64,000 nt of DNA, from the NCBI RefSeq assembly GCF_900129325.1, contig NZ_FQUP01000001.1, positions 1,204,214-1,268,213 of the forward strand, written 5' to 3'. This document shows positions 50,168-58,611 of the stretch, in pieces (the stretch's first letter is position 1; each line of letters begins with the position of its first letter). Below the pieces are notes generated by a model. It saw only the letters and a list, made by a program, of their open reading frames with translations. It searched no databases and was not told where the DNA came from. Position numbers and translations under genes: made by a program. The stretch comes from Kaistia soli DSM 19436. GTDB lineage: Bacteria > Pseudomonadota > Alphaproteobacteria > Rhizobiales > Kaistiaceae.

Positions 50168-50752
50168 ATGTTGAAGCGCCTCGGTCCGTCGCAAGGTGCG
50201 GTCATCTCGCTGGAAGATCTGAAATCTCACCTTCGGATCGATACCGGCGACGATGACAACTTGCTGAAGACCTATCTCGCCGCAGCAACCGCGACGGCCG
50301 AGGCAGCAACCGGACGCGTCTTTCTGCCGACCGCATTCGAGTTTTCGGCCGACGGCTTCGGTTGCGCTCTTGCGATCCCTGCTGTGCCGCTGCGCGGCGA
50401 TGTCGTGCTCGCCTATTTGGACCCGGCCAACCAGGAACAGACGGTCGACACAGCGGAGTTCTATGCGGTCGAAGATACCGCAGGCTTTTCTGTCATCACG
50501 ACCGACACCTTCACATGGCCGGACCTCTCGCCGCGAGCGCGCCCGGTGCGTGTTCGCTTCCGTGCCGGATACGATTCAGCCGATCCGGCGAGCGACCCGG
50601 CCATCATGCCGCTGGATCCGCGCGATCGCCAAATGGTGATCATGTTGGTTGGCCACTGGTACGAACACCGCGAAACGGTCGGCGAGGCTTCGGTTGCCTC
50701 GGCGCCCCTCGCCTTTGATCTCCTGGCGTCGCAGCGCCGCATCTATCGCTGA
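50168..50752 (+). CDS. Head-tail connector protein, gp6-like
   Basis: The 194-residue protein has the connector pattern: ISLEDLKSHLRIDTGDDDNL, ATATAEAATGRVFLPTAFEF, VRVRFRAGYDSADPASDPAI, then MVIMLVGHWYEHRETVG. It forms the ring below the portal. Clearer family match than the prophage 1 counterpart. Confidence 0.88.
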   Translation: MLKRLGPSQGAVISLEDLKSHLRIDTGDDDNLLKTYLAAATATAEAATGRVFLPTAFEFSADGFGCALAIPAVPLRGDVVLAYLDPANQEQTVDTAEFYAVEDTAGFSVITTDTFTWPDLSPRARPVRVRFRAGYDSADPASDPAIMPLDPRDRQMVIMLVGHWYEHRETVGEASVASAPLAFDLLASQRRIYR

Positions 50753-50779
50753 TCTCCCCTCACCCAAGGAAAACCGACC

Positions 50780-51190
50780 ATGACCGATATTGTCATCACG
50801 GCGGCGAATGTCGTTGCCGGTAGCGATTCCGTGCGCGGCGATGGCGTCGCCGGCGAGACGATCGCCGCCGGCAAGCAGGTGTATTTCTCGTCGGCCACGA
50901 AGAAGTGGATGATCGCCGACAGCAACTCGGCGACGGTCGAGGCGCGCAAGGCGACCGGCACGGCCCTCAACGGTGCCTCGCTCAACCAGCCGATCGCCGT
51001 GCACAAGTCTGGCGACATCACCATCGGCGCGACGCTCACGCCCGGTACGGCCTATTATCTCAGCGACACACCTGGCGGCATCTGCCCGCTCGCCGATGTC
51101 GGTTCGGGCGAATATGTCTGTCTGATCGGAATCGCCAAGTCAGCCTCCGTGCTGGCGGTCGACTACAAGTTCCCGAACGTCGCGCTCTGA
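50780..51190 (+). CDS. Putative capsid decoration/structural protein (136 residues)
   Basis: An Ala/Gly/Val-rich beta protein (GDGVAGETIAAGKQVYFSSA, ITIGATLTPGTAYYLSDTPG), typical in composition of small trimeric spike or decoration proteins (DUF2190-like). Preceded by AAGGAAAA. Its unusual position after the connector gene weakens the guess. Confidence 0.55.
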   Translation: MTDIVITAANVVAGSDSVRGDGVAGETIAAGKQVYFSSATKKWMIADSNSATVEARKATGTALNGASLNQPIAVHKSGDITIGATLTPGTAYYLSDTPGGICPLADVGSGEYVCLIGIAKSASVLAVDYKFPNVAL

Positions 51191-51196
51191 TCGTTC

Positions 51197-51388
51197 ATGC
51201 CCTGGCTGCACTTCACTGCGCCATTCGACTTCTCGCCTGCGGCGAAGGGCGGCCGGATGACGATCGCCTATCGGGCCGGAATGGTGAAGCTCGTCACGCG
51301 CGAGTGCGAGCAGGCGGCGGTCGCCGCCGGCAAGGCGCAGCGGACGATCTCACCGCGGAGGAGTGCAGACCATGCCCGGCGCGGGTGA
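51197..51388 (+). CDS. Small conserved phage protein (63 residues)
   Basis: The product MPWLHFTAPFDFSPAAKGGR followed by MTIAYRAGMVKLVTRECEQA overlaps the head-tail adaptor start by 17 bases. Short proteins with the FDFSP...AYRAG pattern occur between connector and adaptor genes in many prophages. The function is unknown; it may couple translation of the adaptor. Confidence 0.6.
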   Translation: MPWLHFTAPFDFSPAAKGGRMTIAYRAGMVKLVTRECEQAAVAAGKAQRTISPRRSADHARRG

Positions 51389-51713
51389 TCTCGACTGGCG
51401 CATGCGCTTCGAAGCGCCGACCTCCGGTTCTGATGGCGGCGGCGGCGTCATTGCCGGCTGGGCGCCGCGGTTCACCGTATGGGCGGGACTTTTCGGCGCC
51501 GGCGGTTCGGAAGCCGTAATGGCCGCCCGCCTTGCCGGTCGGGCGCTGGCGCGGGTGCGGGTTCGCGAATCCAGCAACACACGGCAGATCACGACCGATT
51601 GGCGGATGGTCGACGCGCGCTCAAACGAGGTGTGGAACATCCGCGAGGTCGACCCGATCAGCGAGGCGCGCCGCTTCATTCTGCTCTCGATCGAGAAGGG
51701 CGTCGCATCGTGA
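51372..51713 (+). CDS. Head-tail adaptor (head closure) protein
   Basis: ATG 51,372 lies nine bases after GGAGGAG and gives 113 residues. GDLDWRMRFEAPTS, FTVWAGLFGAGGSEAVMAAR, and SSNTRQITTDWRMVDARSN with VWNIREVDPISEARRFILL fit the Phage_H_T_join/gp7-type adaptor family. It plugs the portal after packaging. The stop overlaps the next gene's GTG start. Confidence 0.85.
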   Translation: MPGAGDLDWRMRFEAPTSGSDGGGGVIAGWAPRFTVWAGLFGAGGSEAVMAARLAGRALARVRVRESSNTRQITTDWRMVDARSNEVWNIREVDPISEARRFILLSIEKGVAS

Positions 51714-52174
51714 AGTTCAAGAATGCGGATCGGTTCAGGCGCCGGATCGCCGCGATGGCGCCGGCCGCGCGGGCCGAGATCCAGAAAGCGCTTGTCGAGG
51801 GCGGCAATGAGATCGCCGGCATGGCGAAATCATTCGCGCCGAAGAAGAGCGGTGACCTGGCGGCCTCGATCGGCGTGACGATCGGCAACTATGTGACCGA
51901 GAATGCGAATGTGCGCGGCGTCCAGGCGACGGGCGGCGGCCATGATCTTTCGGTGACGATCCATGCTGGCGACGGCCGCGCGTTCTATGCCGCCTTCGTC
52001 GAGTTCGGCACAGCGCCGCATGAGGTCGGCGGCATCTTCAAGGGCGCGCAGCATCCCGGATCGCGGGCGCATCCGTTCTTCTTTCCGGCCTTTCGGCTCG
52101 GCAAGAAGCGCGCCAAGAGCCGGATTTCGCGCGCCGTCAACAAAGCAGCCAAGAAAGCGGCGACAGCGTCATGA
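51710..52174 (+). CDS. Tail completion protein, HK97 gp10-like
   Basis: A GTG start at 51,710 overlapping the previous stop gives 154 residues. Typical gp10 features are ALVEGGNEIAGMAKSFAPKK with SGDLAASIGVTIG, and AFVEFGTAPHEVGG then HPFFFPAFRLGKKRAK, ending in a basic helix. It links the head to the tail tube. Confidence 0.88.
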   Translation: MKFKNADRFRRRIAAMAPAARAEIQKALVEGGNEIAGMAKSFAPKKSGDLAASIGVTIGNYVTENANVRGVQATGGGHDLSVTIHAGDGRAFYAAFVEFGTAPHEVGGIFKGAQHPGSRAHPFFFPAFRLGKKRAKSRISRAVNKAAKKAATAS

Positions 52175-52587
52175 TCGGGGCGGAACTGCAGAAGGCGATC
52201 TTCTCCGCGCTCACGGCCGATCCGGCGCTGTGCGATGGCCGCGTCTATGACAATCCGCCGGATGATGCGCAGCGCCTTGCCGCTACCGGCGCCGCCTGGC
52301 CGTATCTCGCGATCGGCGACGATCAGGTCGTCGACGACGGGAACACATGTAGCGACGGCTGGGAAGCCTTCGCCGATATCCATGTGTGGTCGCGAGCGCT
52401 GCCGCGATCGAAGATCGAGGCGAAGACGCTGATCGCTGCTGTTGTCGAGCGCCTGTCGCTGCTTTCCACGGTCGATGGCTTTGATGTGCTGGTAGCAGCG
52501 TTGGAGACGTCCCGCACCTTTCGAGACCCTGACGGCATCACCGAGCACGGTGTCGTCACGATGCGCTTCCTGCTCGATCCTGCCTGA
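52171..52587 (+). CDS. Tail terminator, DUF3168 family
   Basis: The 138-residue product shows AIFSALTADPALCDGRVYDN, WPYLAIGDDQVVDDG and ADIHVWSRALPRSKIEAKTL, standard for DUF3168 terminators (GTA gp8 type). It caps the tube after assembly. ATGA overlap with the gp10-like gene. Confidence 0.92.
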   Translation: MIGAELQKAIFSALTADPALCDGRVYDNPPDDAQRLAATGAAWPYLAIGDDQVVDDGNTCSDGWEAFADIHVWSRALPRSKIEAKTLIAAVVERLSLLSTVDGFDVLVAALETSRTFRDPDGITEHGVVTMRFLLDPA

Positions 52588-52607
52588 CCCCTCATAGGAG
52601 CCCGACC

Positions 52608-53057
52608 ATGGCACCCGTCAAAACCATCAACGGGCAGAAGCTGCTCGTGCAGATCGGCAACGGCGCCGATCCGGAAGTCTTCGCCGTCGACTGCCTAATC
52701 AATACCGAGCGCGGCATCCAGTTCTCGTCCGACTCCAACGAGTTCGTGGTTGCGGATTGCGAAGATCCGGATGCGCCCGCATGGAAAGAACGGACGAAGG
52801 ACGGTCTTTCCGCGACGATCAGCGGCGCCGGCATGCTCCACACCAGTTCGATCGAAACCTGGTTCGACTGGTTCGCCAGCCCCGACACGAAGAACGCCCG
52901 CGTCAAAGTCGATGTGCCCGGCGCGAGCGGCGGCGGCTATTGGCAGGGCGCTTTCCATCTGACCGCCTTTGAAATCACCGGCAACCGCAACGATAAGGCG
53001 ACCGTTTCGGTAACGCTGGAATCGAGCGGCGTCGTCACTTGGGTCAATGCCACCTGA
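52608..53057 (+). CDS. Major tail tube protein, TP901-1/GTA type
   Basis: The 149-residue protein builds the tail tube. LLVQIGNGADPEVFAVDCLI, then CEDPDAPAWKERTKDGLSAT and FHLTAFEITGNRNDKATVSV, are characteristic of the TP901-1-like tube family also used by the Rhodobacter GTA. It precedes the gp10-like chaperone. Confidence 0.92.
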   Translation: MAPVKTINGQKLLVQIGNGADPEVFAVDCLINTERGIQFSSDSNEFVVADCEDPDAPAWKERTKDGLSATISGAGMLHTSSIETWFDWFASPDTKNARVKVDVPGASGGGYWQGAFHLTAFEITGNRNDKATVSVTLESSGVVTWVNAT

Positions 53058-53461
53058 TGCGGCGGCACGGGGCGATCGAGCTCGATTTCGGAGACGGAAC
53101 TTTTATGTTCCGTCTCGGCCTCGCCGAGATCGAGGAACTCGAGGAAAAGTGCGGCGCGTCGCTGTTCACCATCACGCGGCGCCTTGATCCGGCGCTGCGC
53201 GAGGCGCGCCTCGTCGACATCATGAATGTTATCCGCCTCGGCCTGATCGGTGGCGGCATGACGCCCGTCGATGCCTTGGTCAAGGTGCGCCGCTATGTCG
53301 ATGCGAGGCCGCTCGATGAAGGTCGCGACGTGGCCTTCGCCGTGGTGCTTGCCGGTCTCGCGCGCGTGCACTCGGATCGTTTGGCGGATGACCCGCCGGG
53401 GGAAGCCCCGGCGCCGGAGGCGAGCGGCTCGACTTCGGCGTCATCAGAGCCTCAGCCGTGA
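53057..53461 (+). CDS. Tail assembly chaperone, GTA gp10-like
   Basis: ATG 53,057 overlaps the tube gene stop and gives 134 residues. FMFRLGLAEIEELEEKCGAS, MNVIRLGLIGGGMTPVDALV and VRRYVDARPLDEGRDVAF match the GTA gp10 group. No slippery site is seen at its end; the partner chaperone is a separate overlapping gene, unlike prophage 1. Confidence 0.88.
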   Translation: MRRHGAIELDFGDGTFMFRLGLAEIEELEEKCGASLFTITRRLDPALREARLVDIMNVIRLGLIGGGMTPVDALVKVRRYVDARPLDEGRDVAFAVVLAGLARVHSDRLADDPPGEAPAPEASGSTSASSEPQP

Positions 53462-53610
53462 TGATGGGGGTCGGCGACCCGATGGGTCTGTCGATCGGAG
53501 AATGGACGGCCATTTGCGCGGGCTGGGACAAGGCGCATGGCAGGACGTCGGATCAGCCACCCAGCGAAGACGAGTTCGATGCGGCTGTGATGGCTGCAAG
53601 GGGCTCTTAG
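53461..53610 (+). CDS. Tail assembly chaperone, small partner (TAC, 49 residues)
   Basis: ATG 53,461 overlaps the previous stop and the frame ends TAG at 53,610. The product (MGLSIGEWTAICAGWDKAHG, ending DEFDAAVMAARGS) has the W-x-A-I-C-x-G-W-x-x-A-H-G pattern of the phage TAC family in alphaproteobacteria (GTA gp10.1 slot). It is easily missed by gene callers for its size. Confidence 0.82.
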   Translation: MMGVGDPMGLSIGEWTAICAGWDKAHGRTSDQPPSEDEFDAAVMAARGS

Positions 53611-53616
53611 CTCGAT

Positions 53617-54015
53617 CTATGCCGCGCGTTCGAGCTCTGGGAATGGGCCATATTGCAGGCGCGCATCGGTGCAGGCTGGGTCATCAGTCGAGCTGTTCTG
53701 TACGATAGAGCCGTTCAGCAGAATAGCTGTCGTTCTAAGTCCGGTATATGCGCCCATCCTGTTCTTTGCATTGGCACGCAAGCAGATCAGGTTCTTGGCT
53801 GGATCCGATCCAGAAAGCGCATTTGAGATGCTGACGTCGCGCATCGAGTATGGGTCAAAGAAATCTGTCTTGACGTAGTTGAGGACCGCTGCCCGTTCTG
53901 CTGCCGATAGTGGTCTCTGCATCCCGTATATGGACGCCTTTTGCTGTTCAGTGACGCAACCACTGATTCCGATACACGCGATCATTACTGTAGCAATGCG
54001 AACCCTGCGCCCCAT
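53617..54015 (-). CDS. Antisense lipoprotein gene before the tape measure
   Basis: From ATG 54,015 the 132-residue product has a signal peptide with lipobox (VMIACIGISGC) and a mature helical/beta domain (RPLSAAERAAVLNYVKTDFF, then DPYSMRDVSIS and ICLRANAKNRMGAYTG). It is inserted between the chaperone pair and the tape measure, on the opposite strand. Prophage 1 has an unrelated lipoprotein gene just before its own chaperone gene. Confidence 0.8.
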   Translation of the reverse strand: MGRRVRIATVMIACIGISGCVTEQQKASIYGMQRPLSAAERAAVLNYVKTDFFDPYSMRDVSISNALSGSDPAKNLICLRANAKNRMGAYTGLRTTAILLNGSIVQNSSTDDPACTDARLQYGPFPELERAA

Positions 54016-54055
54016 TTTATTCCCTCGCTCGATGTTCAACCAATGGTAGCTCACA

Positions 54056-56956
54056 ATGGCGATTGAAGTCGAACGGATGGTCGCGACGCTTGAGGCGCGC
54101 ATCGACAAATACGAGAAGAACCTCGCCAAGGCCAGCCGGACAACCGACAAGGAGTTTTCCGCAATTGAGCGGCGCGGCAAGAAGATGCAGGCCTCACTCG
54201 CGTCTTCCTTCGCCAGCAACTTCGGCAAAGGCTTTCTTGTCGGCGCCGCCGGTGCCGTGGGGGTTGGTGCTCTTTCGGATATTCCCGGCGCCATCCGCGA
54301 AATCGTTGCAGAAGGCGCAGGGCTCGTCGACACGGCCAATAAGGTCGGCCTGACGACGACGGCATTGCAGGAGTTGCACTTTGCGGCCACGCAGGGTGGT
54401 GCGTCGGTCGACGACATGGACAAGGCGCTCGGCTTCTTCACGAAGACGGTCGGCGCCTCGATCGATGGCAGCGGCGAGCTCGGGACTATCTTGCGCGAGA
54501 ACAATATCGCAATCCGCGATCAGGGAGGCCGTGTTCGCTCGACCGCAGACCTGCTGCGCGATTACGCCGATATCATCAAGAATGCCCGCTCGGAACAGGA
54601 GCGCGCGCGGCTGACGACGGTCGCCTTCGGGCGGTCTGGCGCTGACCTCGCCAATGTGTTTCGCGACGGCGCGGCTGGCATTGATGCGTCGACCGCCGCC
54701 TACAAGGAGTTGGGCGGCGCGATCGGCGACGATACACTTCAGCAAATTGCAGCGATCGATGATCAGTGGGATCAGTTCACTACCATGCTCGAGACGCGCA
54801 CCCGCCGCGCGATCCTTGAGACTGTTGCTGCAATGGATGACTTGTCCAAAGGTCGCAGCCGCGTGCCGGGCCTGTCGGTCCCCATCCCCAAGAATCTGCA
54901 GCCGAACCTGCCGCAGAATATGTCCCCGGAACTCGCGCAGGCAAATGCCGAGATGGCTAAGGCCACGCGGGCTTTTCGAGACACGCTCGAATCGTTTTAC
55001 GCGGCCAGCAACGCCGATGGACCTTTTGGCGAGACTGCCAAGGAAGTGCTTGCCCTTAAAGACCGGATGATCGAGGGCAAGATCACATCCGAGGAATTCG
55101 CCAAGCAACTCGATGCCATTGCCCAATCGGTTCCCGAGTTCGGGCCGCGCATCGCGGACCTCAAGAAATACAATGCTGAGGTCGACAGCCTCGCAAAGAA
55201 ACTCACCGAGGTGAAGGCAATTGAGGCTGAAACGTTGCCTGGGCCCCTGCCGAACCGGCGCGCGGGCATTGGCGCCGATCATATCACTCTTGCTGCCCGC
55301 AGCGCCCAAGGCCGTGTAGCGCTTGCTGATGCTTCAAAGGATCCCGCTCTATCAACGGCGGAAAAGCGTCTCGCAGATGAGATGAGACGGCTGCGCGAGG
55401 CAATCCAAAAGGACCGCCCCGGGGCCATCGTCACGGACGCACAGCTCCGCACGCAGGCGAAGCGGAACATCGCCGCCAGCGACTTCAACAAGACGATCGA
55501 GGATTATGTCAGCGACGTCGTGAAGGCCGAGAGCGGCGGAATCGCAAATGCGCGCAACCCGAATTCGAGCGCGACCGGCGTTGGCCAGTTCATCACTGAC
55601 ACCTGGGTGCGGCTGTTCAAGGCCAACTTCCCGGATCGCGCGGCCGGCCTCAACGATGCGGCGATCGCCGCGCTGCGCACCGAGTCGGACACGTCGAAAA
55701 CCCTTATCGAGGCTTATGCCCGCGAAAATGCGGCGGTGCTGCAGAAGGCGGGCGTCACCGTCACCGAGGCAGCGCTGCAATTGTCGCATTTCCTCGGCGC
55801 CGGCGACGCGGCCAAGGTTCTCTCGGCCGCACCCGGAACGCCGCTCAAGGGTCTGATCTCGCAGGCTTCGATCAATGCCAATCCGACCGTGCTTGGCGGC
55901 GGGCGAACGGTCGACGACGCGATTGCCTATGCGCAGAGCCGGGTTGGTCAGTCGACGCCGGGCGCGCAGCGCTATGACGCCAATGCTGGCTTCGGCGCCT
56001 CGTTGGCCGATCAGGAGAAGGGCCTCGCACTCACGAAGGAAGAGCTGGAGTTGCGTCGCCAGCTCGGGCCGGAGACGCTGGCGAATGCCCGCGCCTATGG
56101 CGAATTCCGCATGGCCTCGCAGTTGCTCGCTGCAGCGCAGCAGGAGGGCTCGGCGGCCGGCCAGGAATTGCACACCGTCAACGAGTTGCTGCATGGCGAT
56201 CTCACGAAACTGACGCCGGCGGCGCGCGACGCGGCGATCGAAATGCGCAAGCTGGCCGCTGCGGCGGGCGCCCAGGCGAGCGAGAGCGCCGCGATCGACT
56301 TCAGCGAGTCTGTCGACAAAACGAGGGCGGCCGCCAACTCGACGGCTGAACTTGGCCGCGACGCGATCGGCGGGCTGATCTCGGATCTGCGCGAGGGCAA
56401 GTCGGCGGCGGAAGCGTTCTCGAACGCGCTCGATGACATCGCGGACCAGGTCATCAACATGGCGCTCGACGCGGCCTTTGGGCAGGGCGGCGGCGGTGGT
56501 GGCGGCGGTTTTCTCTCATCTCTGCTCGGCGCCCTCACCGGGCTCGGGGCGCCGGGCACCGGCGGCGTCTTTGCCGATGGCGGCTATACAGGCCCGGGCG
56601 GCAAGTATCAGCCGGCAGGCACCGTTCACAAGGGCGAGTATGTATTCGACGCTGCGGCCACGCGGCGGCTCGGGGTGCGTAACCTCGAGGCGCTGCGCAG
56701 GGGCTACGCCGATGGCGGCCTGGTTGGCCCGCGCGACATAACGGCGGCGCGGCGCACGGCCTCCTCTGCCGCGAGCGCCTCGGCACGCGGCCCCTCGCTC
56801 ACCTTCGCGCCAGTCTCGCAGATCGACGCACGCGGCTCGAATATGAGCGAGGCGCAGTTGCGGTCGATCCTCAAGGAGAACAACACGCAGATGGCGAAGC
56901 ATGTCGAGCGCGTTGTGCTGCCGCAATATGATGCCAACCGCTGGCGGAAGTCCTGA
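54056..56956 (+). CDS. Tail tape measure protein with lytic transglycosylase domain
   Basis: The 966-residue protein starts MAIEVERMVATLEARIDKYE with a basic coiled coil, then a hydrophobic Gly/Ala segment (about 57-85). Residues 480-610 form an SLT-like domain: VVKAESGGIANARNPNSSAT, with the catalytic Glu492 in ESGG, and GVGQFITDTW (508-517), which would cut glycan strands during DNA entry. The C-terminus has GGVFADGGYTGPGGKYQPAG and HKGEYVFDAAATRRLG, common at tape-measure ends. Confidence 0.92.
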   Translation: MAIEVERMVATLEARIDKYEKNLAKASRTTDKEFSAIERRGKKMQASLASSFASNFGKGFLVGAAGAVGVGALSDIPGAIREIVAEGAGLVDTANKVGLTTTALQELHFAATQGGASVDDMDKALGFFTKTVGASIDGSGELGTILRENNIAIRDQGGRVRSTADLLRDYADIIKNARSEQERARLTTVAFGRSGADLANVFRDGAAGIDASTAAYKELGGAIGDDTLQQIAAIDDQWDQFTTMLETRTRRAILETVAAMDDLSKGRSRVPGLSVPIPKNLQPNLPQNMSPELAQANAEMAKATRAFRDTLESFYAASNADGPFGETAKEVLALKDRMIEGKITSEEFAKQLDAIAQSVPEFGPRIADLKKYNAEVDSLAKKLTEVKAIEAETLPGPLPNRRAGIGADHITLAARSAQGRVALADASKDPALSTAEKRLADEMRRLREAIQKDRPGAIVTDAQLRTQAKRNIAASDFNKTIEDYVSDVVKAESGGIANARNPNSSATGVGQFITDTWVRLFKANFPDRAAGLNDAAIAALRTESDTSKTLIEAYARENAAVLQKAGVTVTEAALQLSHFLGAGDAAKVLSAAPGTPLKGLISQASINANPTVLGGGRTVDDAIAYAQSRVGQSTPGAQRYDANAGFGASLADQEKGLALTKEELELRRQLGPETLANARAYGEFRMASQLLAAAQQEGSAAGQELHTVNELLHGDLTKLTPAARDAAIEMRKLAAAAGAQASESAAIDFSESVDKTRAAANSTAELGRDAIGGLISDLREGKSAAEAFSNALDDIADQVINMALDAAFGQGGGGGGGGFLSSLLGALTGLGAPGTGGVFADGGYTGPGGKYQPAGTVHKGEYVFDAAATRRLGVRNLEALRRGYADGGLVGPRDITAARRTASSAASASARGPSLTFAPVSQIDARGSNMSEAQLRSILKENNTQMAKHVERVVLPQYDANRWRKS

Positions 56957-57663
56957 TGGTGCTTGCCTGGCCGTCGATCCTGCGGCCGCAGGAAGTGATG
57001 CCGCATCTAATGCCGATGTCCGCCTTGGGCCCTGTCGCGAGCAAGGGGCTCCGGCAGGTCGTGGCCTCCGATGCCGGCTTCTGGCAGATGACGCTGACCG
57101 GCGTTCCGATCCGCACGGCCGACCAGGTGCGGGAATGGCGCTGGCTGGTGACGGCTGCGCAAGGCGGGCTCGAGGATATTGTCGTCGGCGTGTTCGATTG
57201 CCGGCAGGCGCCGCGGCCGATCGCGCATGCCGGCGTGGAGATCACCGGCATCCCGCATTCCGATGGTGCCTTGTTCAGCGATGGCTCCGGCTATACGCAG
57301 AGTCTGGTCCGGACATGGCTGCATGACAATGCGGCGCTGCGCGCCACAGCGATCACTGTCGACGTCGAGATCGCCGGGCCGATCCGGCGCGGCATGTTCT
57401 TCTCGATCAATGACCGGCTCTACATGGTGACGAGCATCCCGGCGATCATCGTCGGCGGCGGCGCCTTCGGCGTCGGCCAGCGCGTGACGTTCGACTTCCT
57501 GCCACCGCTGCGAGTGGCCGCTGGATACGGGACCCCTGTCGAATTTGGCAAGCCGAAGGCGACGATGCGGCTTGCCTCACCCGACACGGGACAGCTTTCG
57601 CTACGCATCGGCCGGTTCGGCGATCCCGATATCGATTTGGTCGAGGCGTGGGATGGATTTTAG
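56956..57663 (+). CDS. Distal tail-like protein (GTA gp12 slot)
   Basis: The 235-residue product (MVLAWPSILRPQEVMPHLMP ..., LRQVVASDAGFWQMTLTG, IRRGMFFSINDRLYMVTS) follows the tape measure and precedes the DUF2163 gene, which in GTA is the DUF2460/Dit position. It is rich in beta strands. The exact family is not certain. Its end overlaps the next gene by 11 bases. Confidence 0.65.
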   Translation: MVLAWPSILRPQEVMPHLMPMSALGPVASKGLRQVVASDAGFWQMTLTGVPIRTADQVREWRWLVTAAQGGLEDIVVGVFDCRQAPRPIAHAGVEITGIPHSDGALFSDGSGYTQSLVRTWLHDNAALRATAITVDVEIAGPIRRGMFFSINDRLYMVTSIPAIIVGGGAFGVGQRVTFDFLPPLRVAAGYGTPVEFGKPKATMRLASPDTGQLSLRIGRFGDPDIDLVEAWDGF

Positions 57664-58225
57664 CGAGACCGTCAAGGCGCAGCTCGCCGGTCGCACGGTG
57701 CGCGTCGCGCCGCTCATCCGGTTTGATTTCGCGAGCGGGACGCAGCGCTATTGGCTCGGCTTCGGTTCGCTCGTTGCCGGCGGCGAGACATGGATCGGCA
57801 CGCAGAACCTGGCGCAGATCGGCGAGGTCGTCGCCTCGGCCAATGGCTCGGCACCGGAACAGACTTTCACGCTTTCGGGCGTCGATGCGACCTTTGTCGC
57901 CGAGGCGCAGGCGGCGCGGGCCGAATATTACGGACGCCTCGCCTTCATCTATTTCCAGTTCTTTGATGCGGCCTGGCAGGTGCTCGATAGTCCCGTGCCC
58001 TTCTGGTGGGGGCGCATGTACAGCCTTACGGTCAAGCAGGTCTCGGAGGAGGACGGCTTTACGCGGACGATCACGCTCTCGGCCGAGACTCTGTTCGCCT
58101 CGCGGCGGCGGCCGCGCAATTCCTATTACACCGATCGCGATCAACAGGGTCGCTTCCCCGGCGACAAGGGCTGCGAGCGGGTGCTCGGCATGCAATCGAA
58201 GATCATCACCTTCCCGGATTATTGA
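57653..58225 (+). CDS. Tail hub protein, DUF2163-like (GTA gp13)
   Basis: ATG 57,653 gives 190 residues: VRVAPLIRFDFASGTQRYWL, WIGTQNLAQIGEVVASANGS, and ITLSAETLFASRRRPRNSYY with YTDRDQQGRFPGDKGCERV. The last motif is the hallmark of the DUF2163/GTA gp13 family, which forms the hub under the Dit ring. In GTA it is longer. The stop overlaps the next ATG. Confidence 0.82.
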   Translation: MDFSETVKAQLAGRTVRVAPLIRFDFASGTQRYWLGFGSLVAGGETWIGTQNLAQIGEVVASANGSAPEQTFTLSGVDATFVAEAQAARAEYYGRLAFIYFQFFDAAWQVLDSPVPFWWGRMYSLTVKQVSEEDGFTRTITLSAETLFASRRRPRNSYYTDRDQQGRFPGDKGCERVLGMQSKIITFPDY

Positions 58226-58611
58226 TGCTCGTCACCTTTCTGGCAGACCTTGCCCGGCGGCCGTTCCGCTGGGGTGAATGCGACTGCTCGCTCATCATCG
58301 CCGACTGGTGGCGCGTCAATCACGGCGTCGACCCGGCAGCGCATCTGCGCGGCACCTATGCCGATGAGCCCGCGTGCGAGGCGCTGCTTGCCCGCGAGGG
58401 TGGCCGGCGCGCACTTGTGACGCGGCTCGCGACAAGCGTCGGCGCCCTTCCGACCGACACTCCGTCGCCCGGCGATTTCGGGGTCGTCTCCGGCGGTGTC
58501 GTCACAGAGATGCCGGCGATCATGACGCCGGATGGCAAATGGGCGGTCAAGAGCCGGCGCGGGCTGATCGTGTTCGCCCCTGCAGAGATCAATGCGAGCT
58601 GGAGGATCTGA
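58225..58611 (+). CDS. DUF6950/NlpC-P60-like peptidase (GTA gp14 slot)
   Basis: The 128-residue protein has FRWGECDCSLIIADWWR with the likely catalytic Cys21, but the following His region is not conserved in the normal NlpC form, so activity is uncertain. The gene order (hub, this, J-like) matches GTA gp13-gp14-gp15. It may cut peptidoglycan at the tail tip or be structural. Confidence 0.75.
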   Translation: MLVTFLADLARRPFRWGECDCSLIIADWWRVNHGVDPAAHLRGTYADEPACEALLAREGGRRALVTRLATSVGALPTDTPSPGDFGVVSGGVVTEMPAIMTPDGKWAVKSRRGLIVFAPAEINASWRI

